A stretch of 64,000 bases of DNA. Source: Paenibacillus sp. EZ-K15 (GTDB lineage: Bacteria; Bacillota; Bacilli; Paenibacillales; Paenibacillaceae). Made by a program: the position numbers and the translations under genes. Position 1 is the first letter of the stretch, and the number at the start of each line of letters is the position of its first letter. This document shows, piece after piece, positions 51,054 through 60,220 of this stretch. The DNA lies in contig NZ_PDHM01000017.1 of the NCBI RefSeq assembly GCF_002573715.1, forward strand, positions 124,001 to 188,000. The letters run 5' to 3'. Below the pieces are notes generated by a model. The model made no database searches, was not told where the DNA came from, and was given only the letters and a program-made list of their open reading frames with translations.

Positions 51054-52247
51054 TTAAGGGTTATGTGCCAGCTCTACCTCTTTCTTCTGTTCTGGTTTAC
51101 GGGAACGTTTAAAGGCAGATGCTAGCAAGACCAAAAGGCCTCCAACGCCGATCCAGATTAACACATTTGTCGGATGATTCAAGCTCAACCCTTGCCCAAA
51201 GAAGAACAACTCACGCAGCCCTTCAACCATGAAGCGCATCGGCAACCATGGTAGGATCCAATCACGGTAAAACGGAGATAATGACTCAGGAGCGAGACTA
51301 AGGAGCGGCGCACCGATAAATAGGAACAATACGAAAATAATCATGCCTTTAAATCCAATCCAAGAAAAAATAGCAGATATCATAAGGAAAAATGCTAAAT
51401 ATGCAATGGCCAAGAATAATGCTGTATGCGTGAAATGAGATATGTGTAGGCCCCAACGCTCGGCGAACCAGGTTAAGCTAAATCCAGCCGCCAAAGCAAT
51501 GATCACTCCCCAAAAGACTTGGGCTATATTCGCCCGAAGCCGTTCATGACGATTCACTTCATTTAATTTATTTTTGACAAGCAAGAAAATCACGTTTCCG
51601 ATTAAACTGGCCATCCACAGAGGTTGGAACATCAAAACAGGTGAATTTCCATTTGCAATATGCGTACCGATTGGATTCACATTAATGACATCGCTAACAA
51701 TGGGCGAAGCTAATGCAGCGGCTTGTTTCGTCGAGATCGTAGCGCCTTGCTGATCGAAAGTCGCTAATAGCTCAGCACGTATCTTCTCATTCATGCCATT
51801 AACCGCTTGAATTAGCATTTGTTCAGCCATACTAGAGGCCGATGCATTCATCCCTTGGTTGACATAAATCTGCATCCGGGGTGTAGACGGATCCGACGTC
51901 AAAAGCGATGCTTGCTTCTCGCTGAAATCCTTGGGAATCACCAATGCAGCATAGTATTCTTGGTTATTGAGCCCTGCTTTTACTTCTACTTCACTACCAA
52001 TTTCAATCCATTTAATCGCTGGCTCTCCATCCGAATTTACAGAGGTTTCTGATTTCATATCAGACACGATCGTCACGCCCATATTTACTTTTGGGGTCGT
52101 CAAGCCTTGATCCTCATTCACAATAGCAATTGGCAAATTATGAGGAGAGGGATTGATGCTAGGAATCATTGCAAGGCTAAAAATGAAGATGACTGCAATA
52201 ACGATAATAGGTAATGCAACAATGAATTTGTTTTTAAATAAGCTCAT
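51054..52247 (-). CDS. YhgE/Pip-like (DUF3533) membrane protein, ABC-2-type
   Basis: 397 aa with AAGGGTGG before ATG 52247. One N-terminal hydrophobic helix, then a ~180-residue extracytoplasmic domain (PIAIVNEDQGLTTPKVNMG ... PRMQIYVNQGMNASASSM), then about five helices in the C-terminal half, the architecture of YhgE/Pip and DUF3533 proteins. These resemble ABC-2 permeases without an ATPase. In B. subtilis yhgE is next to a TetR gene; here a TetR lies 1.3 kb away, beyond the SnoaL gene. Role unknown, perhaps secretion or envelope stress. Confidence 0.85.
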   Translation of the reverse strand: MSLFKNKFIVALPIIVIAVIFIFSLAMIPSINPSPHNLPIAIVNEDQGLTTPKVNMGVTIVSDMKSETSVNSDGEPAIKWIEIGSEVEVKAGLNNQEYYAALVIPKDFSEKQASLLTSDPSTPRMQIYVNQGMNASASSMAEQMLIQAVNGMNEKIRAELLATFDQQGATISTKQAAALASPIVSDVINVNPIGTHIANGNSPVLMFQPLWMASLIGNVIFLLVKNKLNEVNRHERLRANIAQVFWGVIIALAAGFSLTWFAERWGLHISHFTHTALFLAIAYLAFFLMISAIFSWIGFKGMIIFVLFLFIGAPLLSLAPESLSPFYRDWILPWLPMRFMVEGLRELFFFGQGLSLNHPTNVLIWIGVGGLLVLLASAFKRSRKPEQKKEVELAHNP

Positions 52248-52391
52248 ACTTATCCACCCTTATTACTTTCGTTGTTTAATCGATTGATCCCATGTAGATG
52301 TGAAAAAAATGAACAAAAATAGCGTTGCTGTAGCAACGCATCTGTATCCATTTGATTACAAAATGTATTACTCATGTTCATTCGTGATATG

Positions 52392-52431
52392 AAAGACATC
52401 ACCGTAATATAATTCGGCGATGTCTTTCTTG
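52392..52431 (-). terminator. Terminator-like hairpin after the double SnoaL gene
   Basis: AAAGACATCACCG and CGGCGATGTCTTT pair imperfectly just past the stop at 52452. A second small hairpin (GCGTTGCTGTAGCAACGC) lies at ~52330. Confidence 0.55.
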
Positions 52432-52451
52432 TGATTCAGGTGTACACAACT

Positions 52452-53231
52452 TCAAAATCTACTGTTTGAATTTTTTCGTTTTTCTGTCGGTAGTATAACC
52501 TCAATTACGTCCCAATGTTCGGCGATCTTTCCTTCCTCTACGCGGAACAAATCGTAGAAAGCAGTAGGTTGGCCAACAAATAGACCTTCACTTACCGTAA
52601 GAACAAAATCGCCTTGTCCGATAATCTGATGAACCTGCGTATATTGAAATTCAATATTTTTCTCCTCAAGTGCCTGCAATGCAGCACTGAGACCGGAAAG
52701 GCCGTCTGCAATATGTGGACTATGCTGAATGTAGTTATCCCCATCAAAGTAAGAGCTAAGCAGGTCCGGATTCTTCCCAAGCAAGATGTTCTCGACATAG
52801 CTCTTGACAACTTTTTTATTCTCATCAGTTTTGTCGATATCCTTAATTGTGTCCGGACCGTCAACCATCGTATGATTGCTTGGTGTCTTTTCCACCATCT
52901 CTTGCAAATTGTCCCAATGTTCGACGATCAGTCCATTCTCAAATCGGAAAATATCAAAGCTGATTTTGGGGCCAAAAAATTCATATACGGAATGAATGGC
53001 AACATAATTGCCGTCGACTAAAGTGCGCTTAATGCTTACCTTTGTACCAATTTCCTTTAAATGACCAAGTGCACCAAGCATGGCCGCACGACCATCGAGT
53101 AGGGCCTGATTGTGCTGAATATATTTATTTGGATGAATATAAGCTGTAATAGCATCGGGGTTACCGCTCTCGAAACTTTCCAGCACAGCGATTGCCTTAC
53201 GGACAAGCTCATTTTGATTGTTTAATGTCAT
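52452..53231 (-). CDS. Double SnoaL/NTF2-like domain protein
   Basis: 259 aa with AAGGAGG before ATG 53231. Two copies of a ~115-residue NTF2-like domain (residues ~8-115 and ~140-250): each has AY-IHPNKYIQHN or YFDGDNYIQHS at the start and EHWDNLQEM or EHWDVIEVI at the end. Such SnoaL-like proteins act as isomerases/cyclases or bind hydrophobic ligands; tandem forms are less usual. Divergent from a TetR gene at 53526 and probably controlled by it. Confidence 0.9.
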   Translation of the reverse strand: MTLNNQNELVRKAIAVLESFESGNPDAITAYIHPNKYIQHNQALLDGRAAMLGALGHLKEIGTKVSIKRTLVDGNYVAIHSVYEFFGPKISFDIFRFENGLIVEHWDNLQEMVEKTPSNHTMVDGPDTIKDIDKTDENKKVVKSYVENILLGKNPDLLSSYFDGDNYIQHSPHIADGLSGLSAALQALEEKNIEFQYTQVHQIIGQGDFVLTVSEGLFVGQPTAFYDLFRVEEGKIAEHWDVIEVILPTEKRKNSNSRF

Positions 53232-53525
53232 TAGAATATCCTCCTTATTTTATCAAAAGTTAAAATTTTCGTTTGCGATGAATAGGCCTAAACTCGGACC
53301 AGCCTAAACAATAACAATCATCCTCATCTTCATTCACCTCTTTCAATTTGAGTTTATAGTCATTAGATAAATAATGAACTCCATGTTGTTTATTTATCTT
53401 TCGCTCATTATAATAAAGACGAATACAGCACTCAATATTCAATATTTTTATTTTTGAAAGATAACATACAATCCAAATAACTTTGTCGCTTAACGACTCA
53501 AATTTAATATAGGAGAGTGAAAACA
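53232..53525. other. Divergent promoter region, AT-rich
   Basis: Holds both promoters of the SnoaL and TetR genes. A minus-strand frame at 53260-53526 lacks coding signs and is not called. Confidence 0.5.
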
Positions 53526-54131
53526 ATGAAGAAGAAAACCGATTTAAGAATACTGCGCACGAAACAATCGATTCGAAAGGCGTTCTATGAGCTTATTCAG
53601 GAAAAAGGATACGAAGGAATAACGATCCAGGATATTGCCGATCGGGCAATGATCAATCGAAATACTTTTTATCTTCACTATCAAAATAAACCTGATTTAT
53701 TAAATACATGTATGGATGAGTTGTTGAGCGAATTAAAGAATGCAGTCGTTCTTTGTCCAATCAACATAAGTCCTTTCAGTATTGCTATACTCGAGACAGT
53801 CATGCAAACGACATTGGAGCACATTTCGCACAATACCTCTTTTTACAATGCCATGTTAATTGAAGAGAATCGAATCTATCAGTTTCGAGCGAAAATGGAG
53901 AGCATTATCAAAGATAAACTAAATGAGGGGTATAATCCTGCTCAGGGTAATTCCCCTTTAGCAATATCTAGGGAATTGCTGCTCGAATACCTCGTATCGT
54001 CTTTCATGGGGATTGTCATTTGGTGGGTTAAAAACGATCTACCTCTTCCTGCGAGTGAAGTTTCATCTCAGTTTAGTAGAATCGTTGCCTACGGGCATTT
54101 GAAAGCTGCCGGCATCACCCTCGAGGAATAA
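53526..54131 (+). CDS. TetR-family regulator (YhgD-like)
   Basis: 201 aa from ATG 53526 (AGGAGAG, 8 nt). The helix-turn-helix ITIQDIADRAMINRNTFYLHYQNK is canonical, with a short TetR C-terminal domain. Similar in type to YhgD, which borders yhgE in B. subtilis; a YhgE-like gene lies nearby at 51054. Divergent from the double SnoaL gene. Confidence 0.9.
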   Translation: MKKKTDLRILRTKQSIRKAFYELIQEKGYEGITIQDIADRAMINRNTFYLHYQNKPDLLNTCMDELLSELKNAVVLCPINISPFSIAILETVMQTTLEHISHNTSFYNAMLIEENRIYQFRAKMESIIKDKLNEGYNPAQGNSPLAISRELLLEYLVSSFMGIVIWWVKNDLPLPASEVSSQFSRIVAYGHLKAAGITLEE

Positions 54132-54182
54132 TATTAGCGAGGGGAATTCCCAAGTCACCCAAATAAGTGACTAACTGCAAAC

Positions 54183-54212
54183 AAAAAACCTCCGCGTTTA
54201 GCGCGGAGGTTA
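54183..54212 (-). terminator. Terminator of the YdeI-like gene (repeat copy C)
   Basis: CCTCCGCG-TTTA-GCGCGGAGG; T-run on the minus strand, with an AGAACATA element preceding the stem. Confidence 0.85.
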
Positions 54213-54256
54213 ATCTATGTATGTTCTAGTCCTTTGACATAGATAGACAACAAATA

Positions 54257-54850
54257 CTAATCGTTTAATCCCTTTCCAGCCAGGATATGTGCGATATATT
54301 TTTCAACCCTTGACTCTCGAGTTTTGGATTGCTTGGGTGTAGAAAAATGCAGAATGTATGCTCTTTGCCGTCCCGGAGTCAATGCTTCAAAAGCCGTCTT
54401 TAAGCCTTGGATTTCAACGAATTTATTTTCTAATTCTTCCGGAATGATGTATTCCGTATTCTTTTTATAGGTCACTTGCAAACCGGCTTTCTCAACTTCA
54501 ATGGCTTCATCAATATATGTTTTCAAGATAAGTTGCATTTCATCGATCTCTTGAACATTGGTAAACCGAATCTGACGCGCTGCCTGAACATTTGCCGTTT
54601 GCTGGATTAGGATCCCATGGGGATCTTTTAATAACGCGCCTTTGTGAAACAGAAGCGCACAGTAATCTTTAAAGCCATGAATCAAAACAATGTTTTTATC
54701 ATCAAGCGTGTAACAAGGATGCATCCACTTAAAATCCTCGGTCAACCCGCAGTCAAGAGCGATTTCTCTCAGCAGCTTGAATTCTTCCTTCCACTTCTTA
54801 AGCTTGTTAAAATAGGGATCAATTTTTGAATTCCTTTCACCTTTTATCAT
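54257..54850 (-). CDS. YdeI/OmpD-associated family protein (DUF1801 plus OmdA)
   Basis: 197 aa from ATG 54850 (GGAGGG, 7 nt). The N-terminal DUF1801 domain (REIALDCGLTEDFKWMHPCYTLDDKNIVLIHGFKDYC) and the C-terminal OmdA helix (LTPGRQRAYILHFSTPKQSKTRESRVEKYI) are both present. Function unknown; members appear in stress contexts. Only 13 bp from the upstream PNPOx-like gene, with which it forms an operon. Confidence 0.9.
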   Translation of the reverse strand: MIKGERNSKIDPYFNKLKKWKEEFKLLREIALDCGLTEDFKWMHPCYTLDDKNIVLIHGFKDYCALLFHKGALLKDPHGILIQQTANVQAARQIRFTNVQEIDEMQLILKTYIDEAIEVEKAGLQVTYKKNTEYIIPEELENKFVEIQGLKTAFEALTPGRQRAYILHFSTPKQSKTRESRVEKYIAHILAGKGLND

Positions 54851-54863
54851 CGAGGTCCCTCCT

Positions 54864-55424
54864 TTATGTCCTTGTACGTTTTGCTAGAGACGTTGGCAAT
54901 CGGTCGAGGCTGCTCAAATTTTTTTCTTGCCAGTAGCTGTGCAAGCCTTCTTCACCTTTTTGCTCCGCCCACCGCTGGAGCGTTTCCCTCTCCTTTTCGT
55001 ACGACATGAATGGTACCGCATAACCGCAGGATGTCTGAACTTTATGTATATCGACTGTAATGATCTGCCGGACTCCAGACATCGGTTCAAACATCCCGTA
55101 TAACAACTCCCACTCGTTGTCCTCCGGAAGAATTACCGTTCCGGTTCCGTACAGGCGCAGAATGTTCGGAGGCCCCTGGAATGCGCAGAACATCATCGTG
55201 ATTCGACCGTTCTCTTCAAGATGGGCACTGGTCTCATTGCCGCTCCCGGTCAAATCCAAATACGCGACCTTACGATCGGACAAAATCCGGAACGTGTCGT
55301 ATCCCTTCGGCGACAGATTGACATGCCCATCTCGCGACATGGGGGCCGTTCCGACAAAAAATAAGTGCTGCTTTCGGATAAAGGCCATATGCTCGGGGAG
55401 CATGGCCGGAAACTGTTTTCCCAT
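54864..55424 (-). CDS. Pyridoxamine 5'-phosphate oxidase-like FMN-binding protein
   Basis: 186 aa from ATG 55424 (GGAGGGG, 7 nt; the 13 upstream codons dropped). HLFFVGTAPMSRDGHVNLSPKGYDTFRILSDRKVAYLDLTGSGNETSAHL is a PNPOx-like split-barrel opening with the flavin-binding loop. Such proteins bind FMN, F420 or heme; the sequence resembles the pyridoxamine oxidase-related YwrF/YhbP groups. Operon with the YdeI-like gene. Confidence 0.88.
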   Translation of the reverse strand: MGKQFPAMLPEHMAFIRKQHLFFVGTAPMSRDGHVNLSPKGYDTFRILSDRKVAYLDLTGSGNETSAHLEENGRITMMFCAFQGPPNILRLYGTGTVILPEDNEWELLYGMFEPMSGVRQIITVDIHKVQTSCGYAVPFMSYEKERETLQRWAEQKGEEGLHSYWQEKNLSSLDRLPTSLAKRTRT

Positions 55425-55812
55425 TCGTATCCCCTCCGATGAACTTGTATTGGGTTCATTCACGCGTGAACACCGTCCCAGGTCGAGCGCTCTAAGGCGT
55501 TCTGGACAGATCGCTTGCTCCAGTCGTGATCTCGCTCTTGGCTATACGTTCATTGTATTCGAAACAGCCACATAAATATAATATATTCTTAACACGCATA
55601 GATACACTCCGGTTATGAATAAGGCGACTAGCTCCTCGCGAGAGGTACGGATCCGCTCTGCTCCGTTCATATATACATCGATATTCATCCCCTACATATT
55701 ACATATCTTGCGTCCTGCTTCCTTTTTACTTTGACTTTACTTCATTTTTACTCCCATCTATTAAGCTTACGTGAGGTAGTAAATACCGAATTTTTTTTAG
55801 GAGGAATTATTA
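55425..55812. other. Intergenic region
   Basis: About 390 bp with AT-rich serine-hydrolase promoter DNA (TTGACTTTAC-like element near 55732-55741). A 29-codon open frame (ending just at the PNPOx start region) is too short to assign. Otherwise nothing seen. Confidence 0.4.
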
Positions 55813-57867
55813 ATGAAGAAGATAGCTTCTGTGTTAATCACCGCTATGCTTTTTGCATTACCGGTTACACCTGCTTTTGCTCAAGCGAATCATGATACTG
55901 TTAAGCAAAAGGCTCAAGCATTGGCTTCGGAGATGGTGTCCAATTATGATGTAAGTGGCTTGCAGTATGCGATTATGGATCATGGATCCATTGTGTTATC
56001 CGATAGCGCTGGTGTATATGATAAAGCTACCAAGGAACCGGTAACCAAAGACACGATGTTTGGAATAGGATCGGTCAGTAAAATGCATGTATCTGCTGCA
56101 ACGATGATGTTAGCTGATTCGAATCAAATTGATATTGATAAACCACTGATCACGTATATCAAGGAGTTTAAAATGGCGGATGAACGATATAAAGAGATTA
56201 CGCCACGAATGTTAATGAATCATTCATCAGGGCTTTATGGTAGCCACTATGGGAATAGCATGTTGTTTGATGATAATGATACAAAAAATCATGATGAATT
56301 ATTGGTAAAATTACAATCAGAAGTTTTAAAGTCAGACCCAGGCGAATATTCGGTATATTGTAACGATGGGTTTCAGCTGCTTGAATTATTGGTTGAACGA
56401 GTGAGCGGTTTGAGTTATACCGAATTTATTGAACAATATATTAGCACCCCGCTGGATTTAGACTCTACTAAAACACCACTCGATTCATTTGATAGAGAAC
56501 GACTGGCAAAAACTTATTTTCCTGGGATCGATCAGGCTTTACCCGTTGAGAATGCCAATGTTCTTGGAACAGGAGGCATCTACTCCACGGCGGAAGAAGT
56601 AAGTACGTTCGCTGAAGTATTAATCGGGAATCGAACGGATATTTTATCTGAGAAGTCAGCAAAAGCCATGCAAAATCATGAGTATCGAAATGGAATCTGG
56701 GTTTCTGAAGAGACAAACATCGTGAATTATGGTCTTGGTTGGGATGCCGTTCGCTTAGCACCTTTTAGTGATTACGGAATAACGGCATTATCCAAAGGTG
56801 GGGATACCGTTATGTATCACGCAGCTTTGACTACCCTACCCGACCATGATATTTCTATAGCTGTGCTTTCATCGGGAGGGAGTTCAATTTTCAATAATGC
56901 CTTTGCATCCAACGTTTTATTAGAATATTTAAAAGATAAAGGCATGATTAAAGACATTCTACCCGAGAAAACATTTGAGCCTTCCATAAAAGTGGATATG
57001 CCATCGGAATATCTCTCTTATTCTGGAGTATACGGTTCAGTGGGCAAGACAATAAATATTGGAATTAAGAACGGAGAGATTGATTTACCTGCTCTATCAG
57101 GGGGAGAGATACCACCACAAAAATATGTATACACGGGCAATGGACAATTTAAAAACAAGGATGGAAATGTAGCCATTAGCTTTGACCAACAAAAGAATGG
57201 AAAAACCTATTTAAAGGTTAACGCGTATACGAATCTTCCGGGATTAGGTCAAACCGTTGCGGTAATGTATGAATATCAAAAGCTGGATACCAATCCTCTA
57301 AATCAGACAACTAAAAAGGTATGGGAAAATAGAAACGGAAAAAGTTATTATGCATTGGATGAAAAGATAACTTCTGGATTTTATCTAGCACCAAAGGTCT
57401 TAAATAAGAATATATCCGTTGATATGGATCATGGGTACGCAAACGGCACTAAAATTATGGACGAGAATAAAGCAGTAAATGCTGTCGAAATTCCGATGAT
57501 GAACGGAAGAGATGCATTTGATTTGAATTTCTATAAATTGAACCATACGGAGTATTTAAAGATTGATGGACAATCCTATATTAGTGAAGATGCGATTCAA
57601 CCCATTTATGCAGGGGGCTCCTCGATATGCAACATACCATTCAATGGTCAGGCTGTATGGTATAAGATTGATGAAAAATCAGCCAATCGAGTCATGACTG
57701 TTGAGGCTCCGTCAAGTGGAGGGTTTGCCGTTTATGACGTAAATGGAAATGTGATGAACTTCTCAAAGGCAAGCAATAATCATTCGGTAGTACTGCCTGA
57801 AAGTGGAACAATCGTTTTTGGTGGTAATCCGGGAGATGGATTTAGAATTAATCTGAAGGATAAATAG
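55813..57867 (+). CDS. Secreted class-C-type serine hydrolase (beta-lactamase/PBP-like) with C-terminal extension
   Basis: 684 aa behind AGGAGG. Signal peptide MKKIASVLITAMLFALPVTPAFA. Catalytic motifs: SVSK (Ser 87, Lys 90), YCN (Tyr 182, Asn 184), and a KGG third motif near residue 330, defining the beta-lactamase class C/penicillin-binding esterase fold. After ~375 residues come ~300 residues of beta-rich sequence without a recognisable family. It acts outside the cell; D-aminopeptidase, esterase or peptidoglycan endopeptidase activity is possible. True beta-lactamase activity is not implied. Confidence 0.88.
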   Translation: MKKIASVLITAMLFALPVTPAFAQANHDTVKQKAQALASEMVSNYDVSGLQYAIMDHGSIVLSDSAGVYDKATKEPVTKDTMFGIGSVSKMHVSAATMMLADSNQIDIDKPLITYIKEFKMADERYKEITPRMLMNHSSGLYGSHYGNSMLFDDNDTKNHDELLVKLQSEVLKSDPGEYSVYCNDGFQLLELLVERVSGLSYTEFIEQYISTPLDLDSTKTPLDSFDRERLAKTYFPGIDQALPVENANVLGTGGIYSTAEEVSTFAEVLIGNRTDILSEKSAKAMQNHEYRNGIWVSEETNIVNYGLGWDAVRLAPFSDYGITALSKGGDTVMYHAALTTLPDHDISIAVLSSGGSSIFNNAFASNVLLEYLKDKGMIKDILPEKTFEPSIKVDMPSEYLSYSGVYGSVGKTINIGIKNGEIDLPALSGGEIPPQKYVYTGNGQFKNKDGNVAISFDQQKNGKTYLKVNAYTNLPGLGQTVAVMYEYQKLDTNPLNQTTKKVWENRNGKSYYALDEKITSGFYLAPKVLNKNISVDMDHGYANGTKIMDENKAVNAVEIPMMNGRDAFDLNFYKLNHTEYLKIDGQSYISEDAIQPIYAGGSSICNIPFNGQAVWYKIDEKSANRVMTVEAPSSGGFAVYDVNGNVMNFSKASNNHSVVLPESGTIVFGGNPGDGFRINLKDK

Positions 57868-57905
57868 ACTTGTAGCTCATAAAGTATACGCCTGGAACGT
57901 GTATT

Positions 57906-57941
57906 GGAAGCCTTGATCCGAATGGACCCCGGCTTCCAATA
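57906..57941 (+). terminator. Hairpin after the serine hydrolase
   Basis: ATTGGAAGCC and GGCTTCCAAT pair across an 18-nt loop, 40 bp past the stop; no clear T-run, so only a possible terminator. Confidence 0.45.
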
Positions 57942-57963
57942 TGCAGTGTAGCTTTTATATCGA

Positions 57964-58368
57964 TTATGGGGTCTCGTAGTTTTTTAACGGCATACCTACA
58001 TATTCGCGGAAGGAGCGGACCCGCTCTTCCTCGAACTCGAAGACGATTGCAAGCTCATTACGAAAAGGCCGCCCATTCAACAAGCCTTCCGAGCGAAATA
58101 CCACCATCCCGTTGCCCTCATTCTCAAGCACAATCAGCGGAGTCAACTGCATCTGAAATACGGAGCGCTCGAACCTGATCAATTCCTCGAAGCGCTCTTT
58201 GCCTTGCTGCTCGTGATTCCACCCCTCTAGCGGGAGCGGAACGAAGAAATGGAAATCTTCCGTAACCTTTATAAGAAAATCGGCTGTATCCCCTGTCTCC
58301 AAAGCATGCCGAAAGGCATCAAACACTTCACAAGTACGGGATTGGACTGCGTCTAGAGATTTCTCCAT
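57964..58368 (-). CDS. SnoaL-like nuclear transport factor 2 family protein
   Basis: 134 aa with GAGGAGG before ATG 58368. A single NTF2-like domain (FRHALETGDTADFLIKVTEDFHFFVPLPLEGWNHEQQGKERFEEL ... FRSEGLLNGRPFRNELAIVFEFEEERV). Unrelated in detail to the double-domain protein at 52452. Stand-alone; probable small-molecule isomerase or binding protein. Confidence 0.88.
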   Translation of the reverse strand: MEKSLDAVQSRTCEVFDAFRHALETGDTADFLIKVTEDFHFFVPLPLEGWNHEQQGKERFEELIRFERSVFQMQLTPLIVLENEGNGMVVFRSEGLLNGRPFRNELAIVFEFEEERVRSFREYVGMPLKNYETP

Positions 58369-58475
58369 GAAAGAATCCTCCTCAACATGGTTTATTAGTC
58401 ACTCACTTTTTTAATTTTTCATCAAGCCGTTTTGTTAGATGAGACGTGAAAAATAGGACGCCTGCACTTCATTGG

Positions 58476-58946
58476 TTAACTCGACGACAGAACCTTTAGC
58501 TGGCTCGAAATCGTTCCAAGGTGAAAACCTTCGTGAATCAGAATAAAGTTTAACAACTCACCAAAGGTGTTGAATTGGAACGGTCCCAAGGCAAACGGAG
58601 TCAAAAGATTCTCGCCCAGCATTTCAGGTGTCAACTCAGATAAACGGGAAAGCTGCGCCGTTAACATCTCGACCATCGCTTCCTTCGATGGAGGAGCAAA
58701 CGTCCAATCCAACGGCTTGGTTCCAGAGTTAAACAGTGTTTCATAAGTGTCCGGTATGACAGGCGGAGAGCCGAAGATCAAGGGAGAATACTTATCCATC
58801 CAATAAATCATGTGGCCGACATTCCAACGGATTGTATTGTTGAAACCAGCGGGTTGAATATCGAACTGTTCCTCAGGGATCGCCTGCACCTGCTGCTGCA
58901 GTACTTGACGTGCGGTTGTTGCCGTATTGATAATCATTTCAGACAT
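58476..58946 (-). CDS. DinB-family protein
   Basis: 156 aa from ATG 58946 (AAAGGAGG, 9 nt), beginning MSEMIINTATTARQVLQQQVQ. Four-helix DinB fold; the metal triad is provided by HMIYW (GHMIYWMDKYS) and HEGFHLGT. Related enzymes transfer thiols or handle bacillithiol-linked substrates. The longer open frame upstream (24 codons) lacks a ribosome site. Divergent from the LysR gene at 59141. Confidence 0.88.
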   Translation of the reverse strand: MSEMIINTATTARQVLQQQVQAIPEEQFDIQPAGFNNTIRWNVGHMIYWMDKYSPLIFGSPPVIPDTYETLFNSGTKPLDWTFAPPSKEAMVEMLTAQLSRLSELTPEMLGENLLTPFALGPFQFNTFGELLNFILIHEGFHLGTISSQLKVLSSS

Positions 58947-59140
58947 GCTAATTTCCTCCTTTATCATGAGAACCACTTGATATGTTCCCATTTTATGTCT
59001 CATGGAACTTACCATCAATGCAGTGGGCGTTACCGGAACGTTAAGTATCAGTTAACGATTATTCTTTGACAGAAGAAGAAGTCGGAGCAACAATTATCAT
59101 TGAGCATGATACACGATGCAATAGAAAGAAGGTGTGAGCG

Positions 59141-60043
59141 ATGGAGTTAAAACAACTGCAATATTTCATGGCCATTTGTGAAGAGCTTCATTTCACGAGA
59201 GCAGCCGAAAAAATGGGAGTCAGTGCACCCAACATCAGCCAGCAGATAAGAAGATTGGAAGAAGAATTCGGGGTTCTGTTGTTCGATCGTGTGGGAAAAA
59301 CAATTGTCCTTACAGACGCTGGAGCCATTCTTCGTGAACATGGTGCTGCCGTGTTCAGGCATCTGCAGCAAGCGGGCGATGCCATTGCAGATCTGAAGCA
59401 AATGCAAGGCGGATCTCTTTCCATCGGGGTCTTGCCCGGTGACGCGGATCTTATGTTCAATGCCATGCTGCTAAACTTCCATCAGACCTATCCCACCATC
59501 TCGCTGTCCCTTTTGGAAACTACGAAAGTAACAGAACAAGTTCTGGACCGAAGCATCGATGTCGGCGTAACTATTGGACCTGTTATCGATGAACGTCTCA
59601 CGTCAATTCCCCTGTTTCATGAGGAGTTCTCATTGGCTGTAAGTATGAATGATCCCCTTGCCACGGAGAACTTCATCCCCTTGAGCAGGTTGCAAGGCTT
59701 AAAGATGGTCATGTTTCCAGCAGACCACCAATGCCGAAAGCTGATCGACCGCTTTTGCATGGAGACCGGGTTTACTGTACAACCGCATATGGTGATGACA
59801 ACGTTATTTTCCCTCCTTCAGATGGTACAGAGCGGAGTTGGCGCTTGTGTTCTGCCGCGACTCCTGTTGGAAAATATTGTCAATCCGGACATCAAGGTTG
59901 TGCATCTTAGGAACCCTACGCCTTCTCAGGACATTTGTCTGATCTACCGCAGCGACAGGTATGTCGGATACGCCATGCGCACGTTTATCAAGACTTTGAG
60001 AGCTTACATCGAGACAGCTATCCATCAATCGAAGTCTTCATAG
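59141..60043 (+). CDS. LysR-family transcriptional regulator
   Basis: 300 aa with AGAAGG before ATG 59141. MELKQLQYFMAICEELHFTRAAEKMGVSAPNISQQIRRLEEEF is the LysR helix-turn-helix; the C-terminal effector domain is complete (ending ...IKTLRAYIETAIH). Divergent from the DinB gene and upstream of an S66 peptidase gene on the same strand. It may regulate either. Confidence 0.93.
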   Translation: MELKQLQYFMAICEELHFTRAAEKMGVSAPNISQQIRRLEEEFGVLLFDRVGKTIVLTDAGAILREHGAAVFRHLQQAGDAIADLKQMQGGSLSIGVLPGDADLMFNAMLLNFHQTYPTISLSLLETTKVTEQVLDRSIDVGVTIGPVIDERLTSIPLFHEEFSLAVSMNDPLATENFIPLSRLQGLKMVMFPADHQCRKLIDRFCMETGFTVQPHMVMTTLFSLLQMVQSGVGACVLPRLLLENIVNPDIKVVHLRNPTPSQDICLIYRSDRYVGYAMRTFIKTLRAYIETAIHQSKSS

Positions 60044-60220
60044 AAGGTAGTACCAGCAGTATCGAGCCGGTTCAAAGCCTTCCCCCTTCCTCTATCTCAA
60101 CAAAGGATACGTTCATTCAAAATCTTTTTTTAGTACTGCATTGCGAATTTAGCCAGTATATTCTAAAGAAAGACACAATCACGATAGCTTCTTCTATTCT
60201 CAGGGAAGGAAGACGAGGAT

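Noticed and set aside
53260..53526. 88-codon minus frame
   Set aside because: AT-rich divergent promoter region without coding signs.
55473..55560. 29-codon open tail upstream of the PNPOx-like gene
   Set aside because: Too short to tell from chance; no recognised motif.
55813..57867. Beta-lactamase resistance gene
   Set aside because: Class-C-type folds include many esterases and peptidases; a long C-terminal extension and absence of an inducer system make resistance only a guess.
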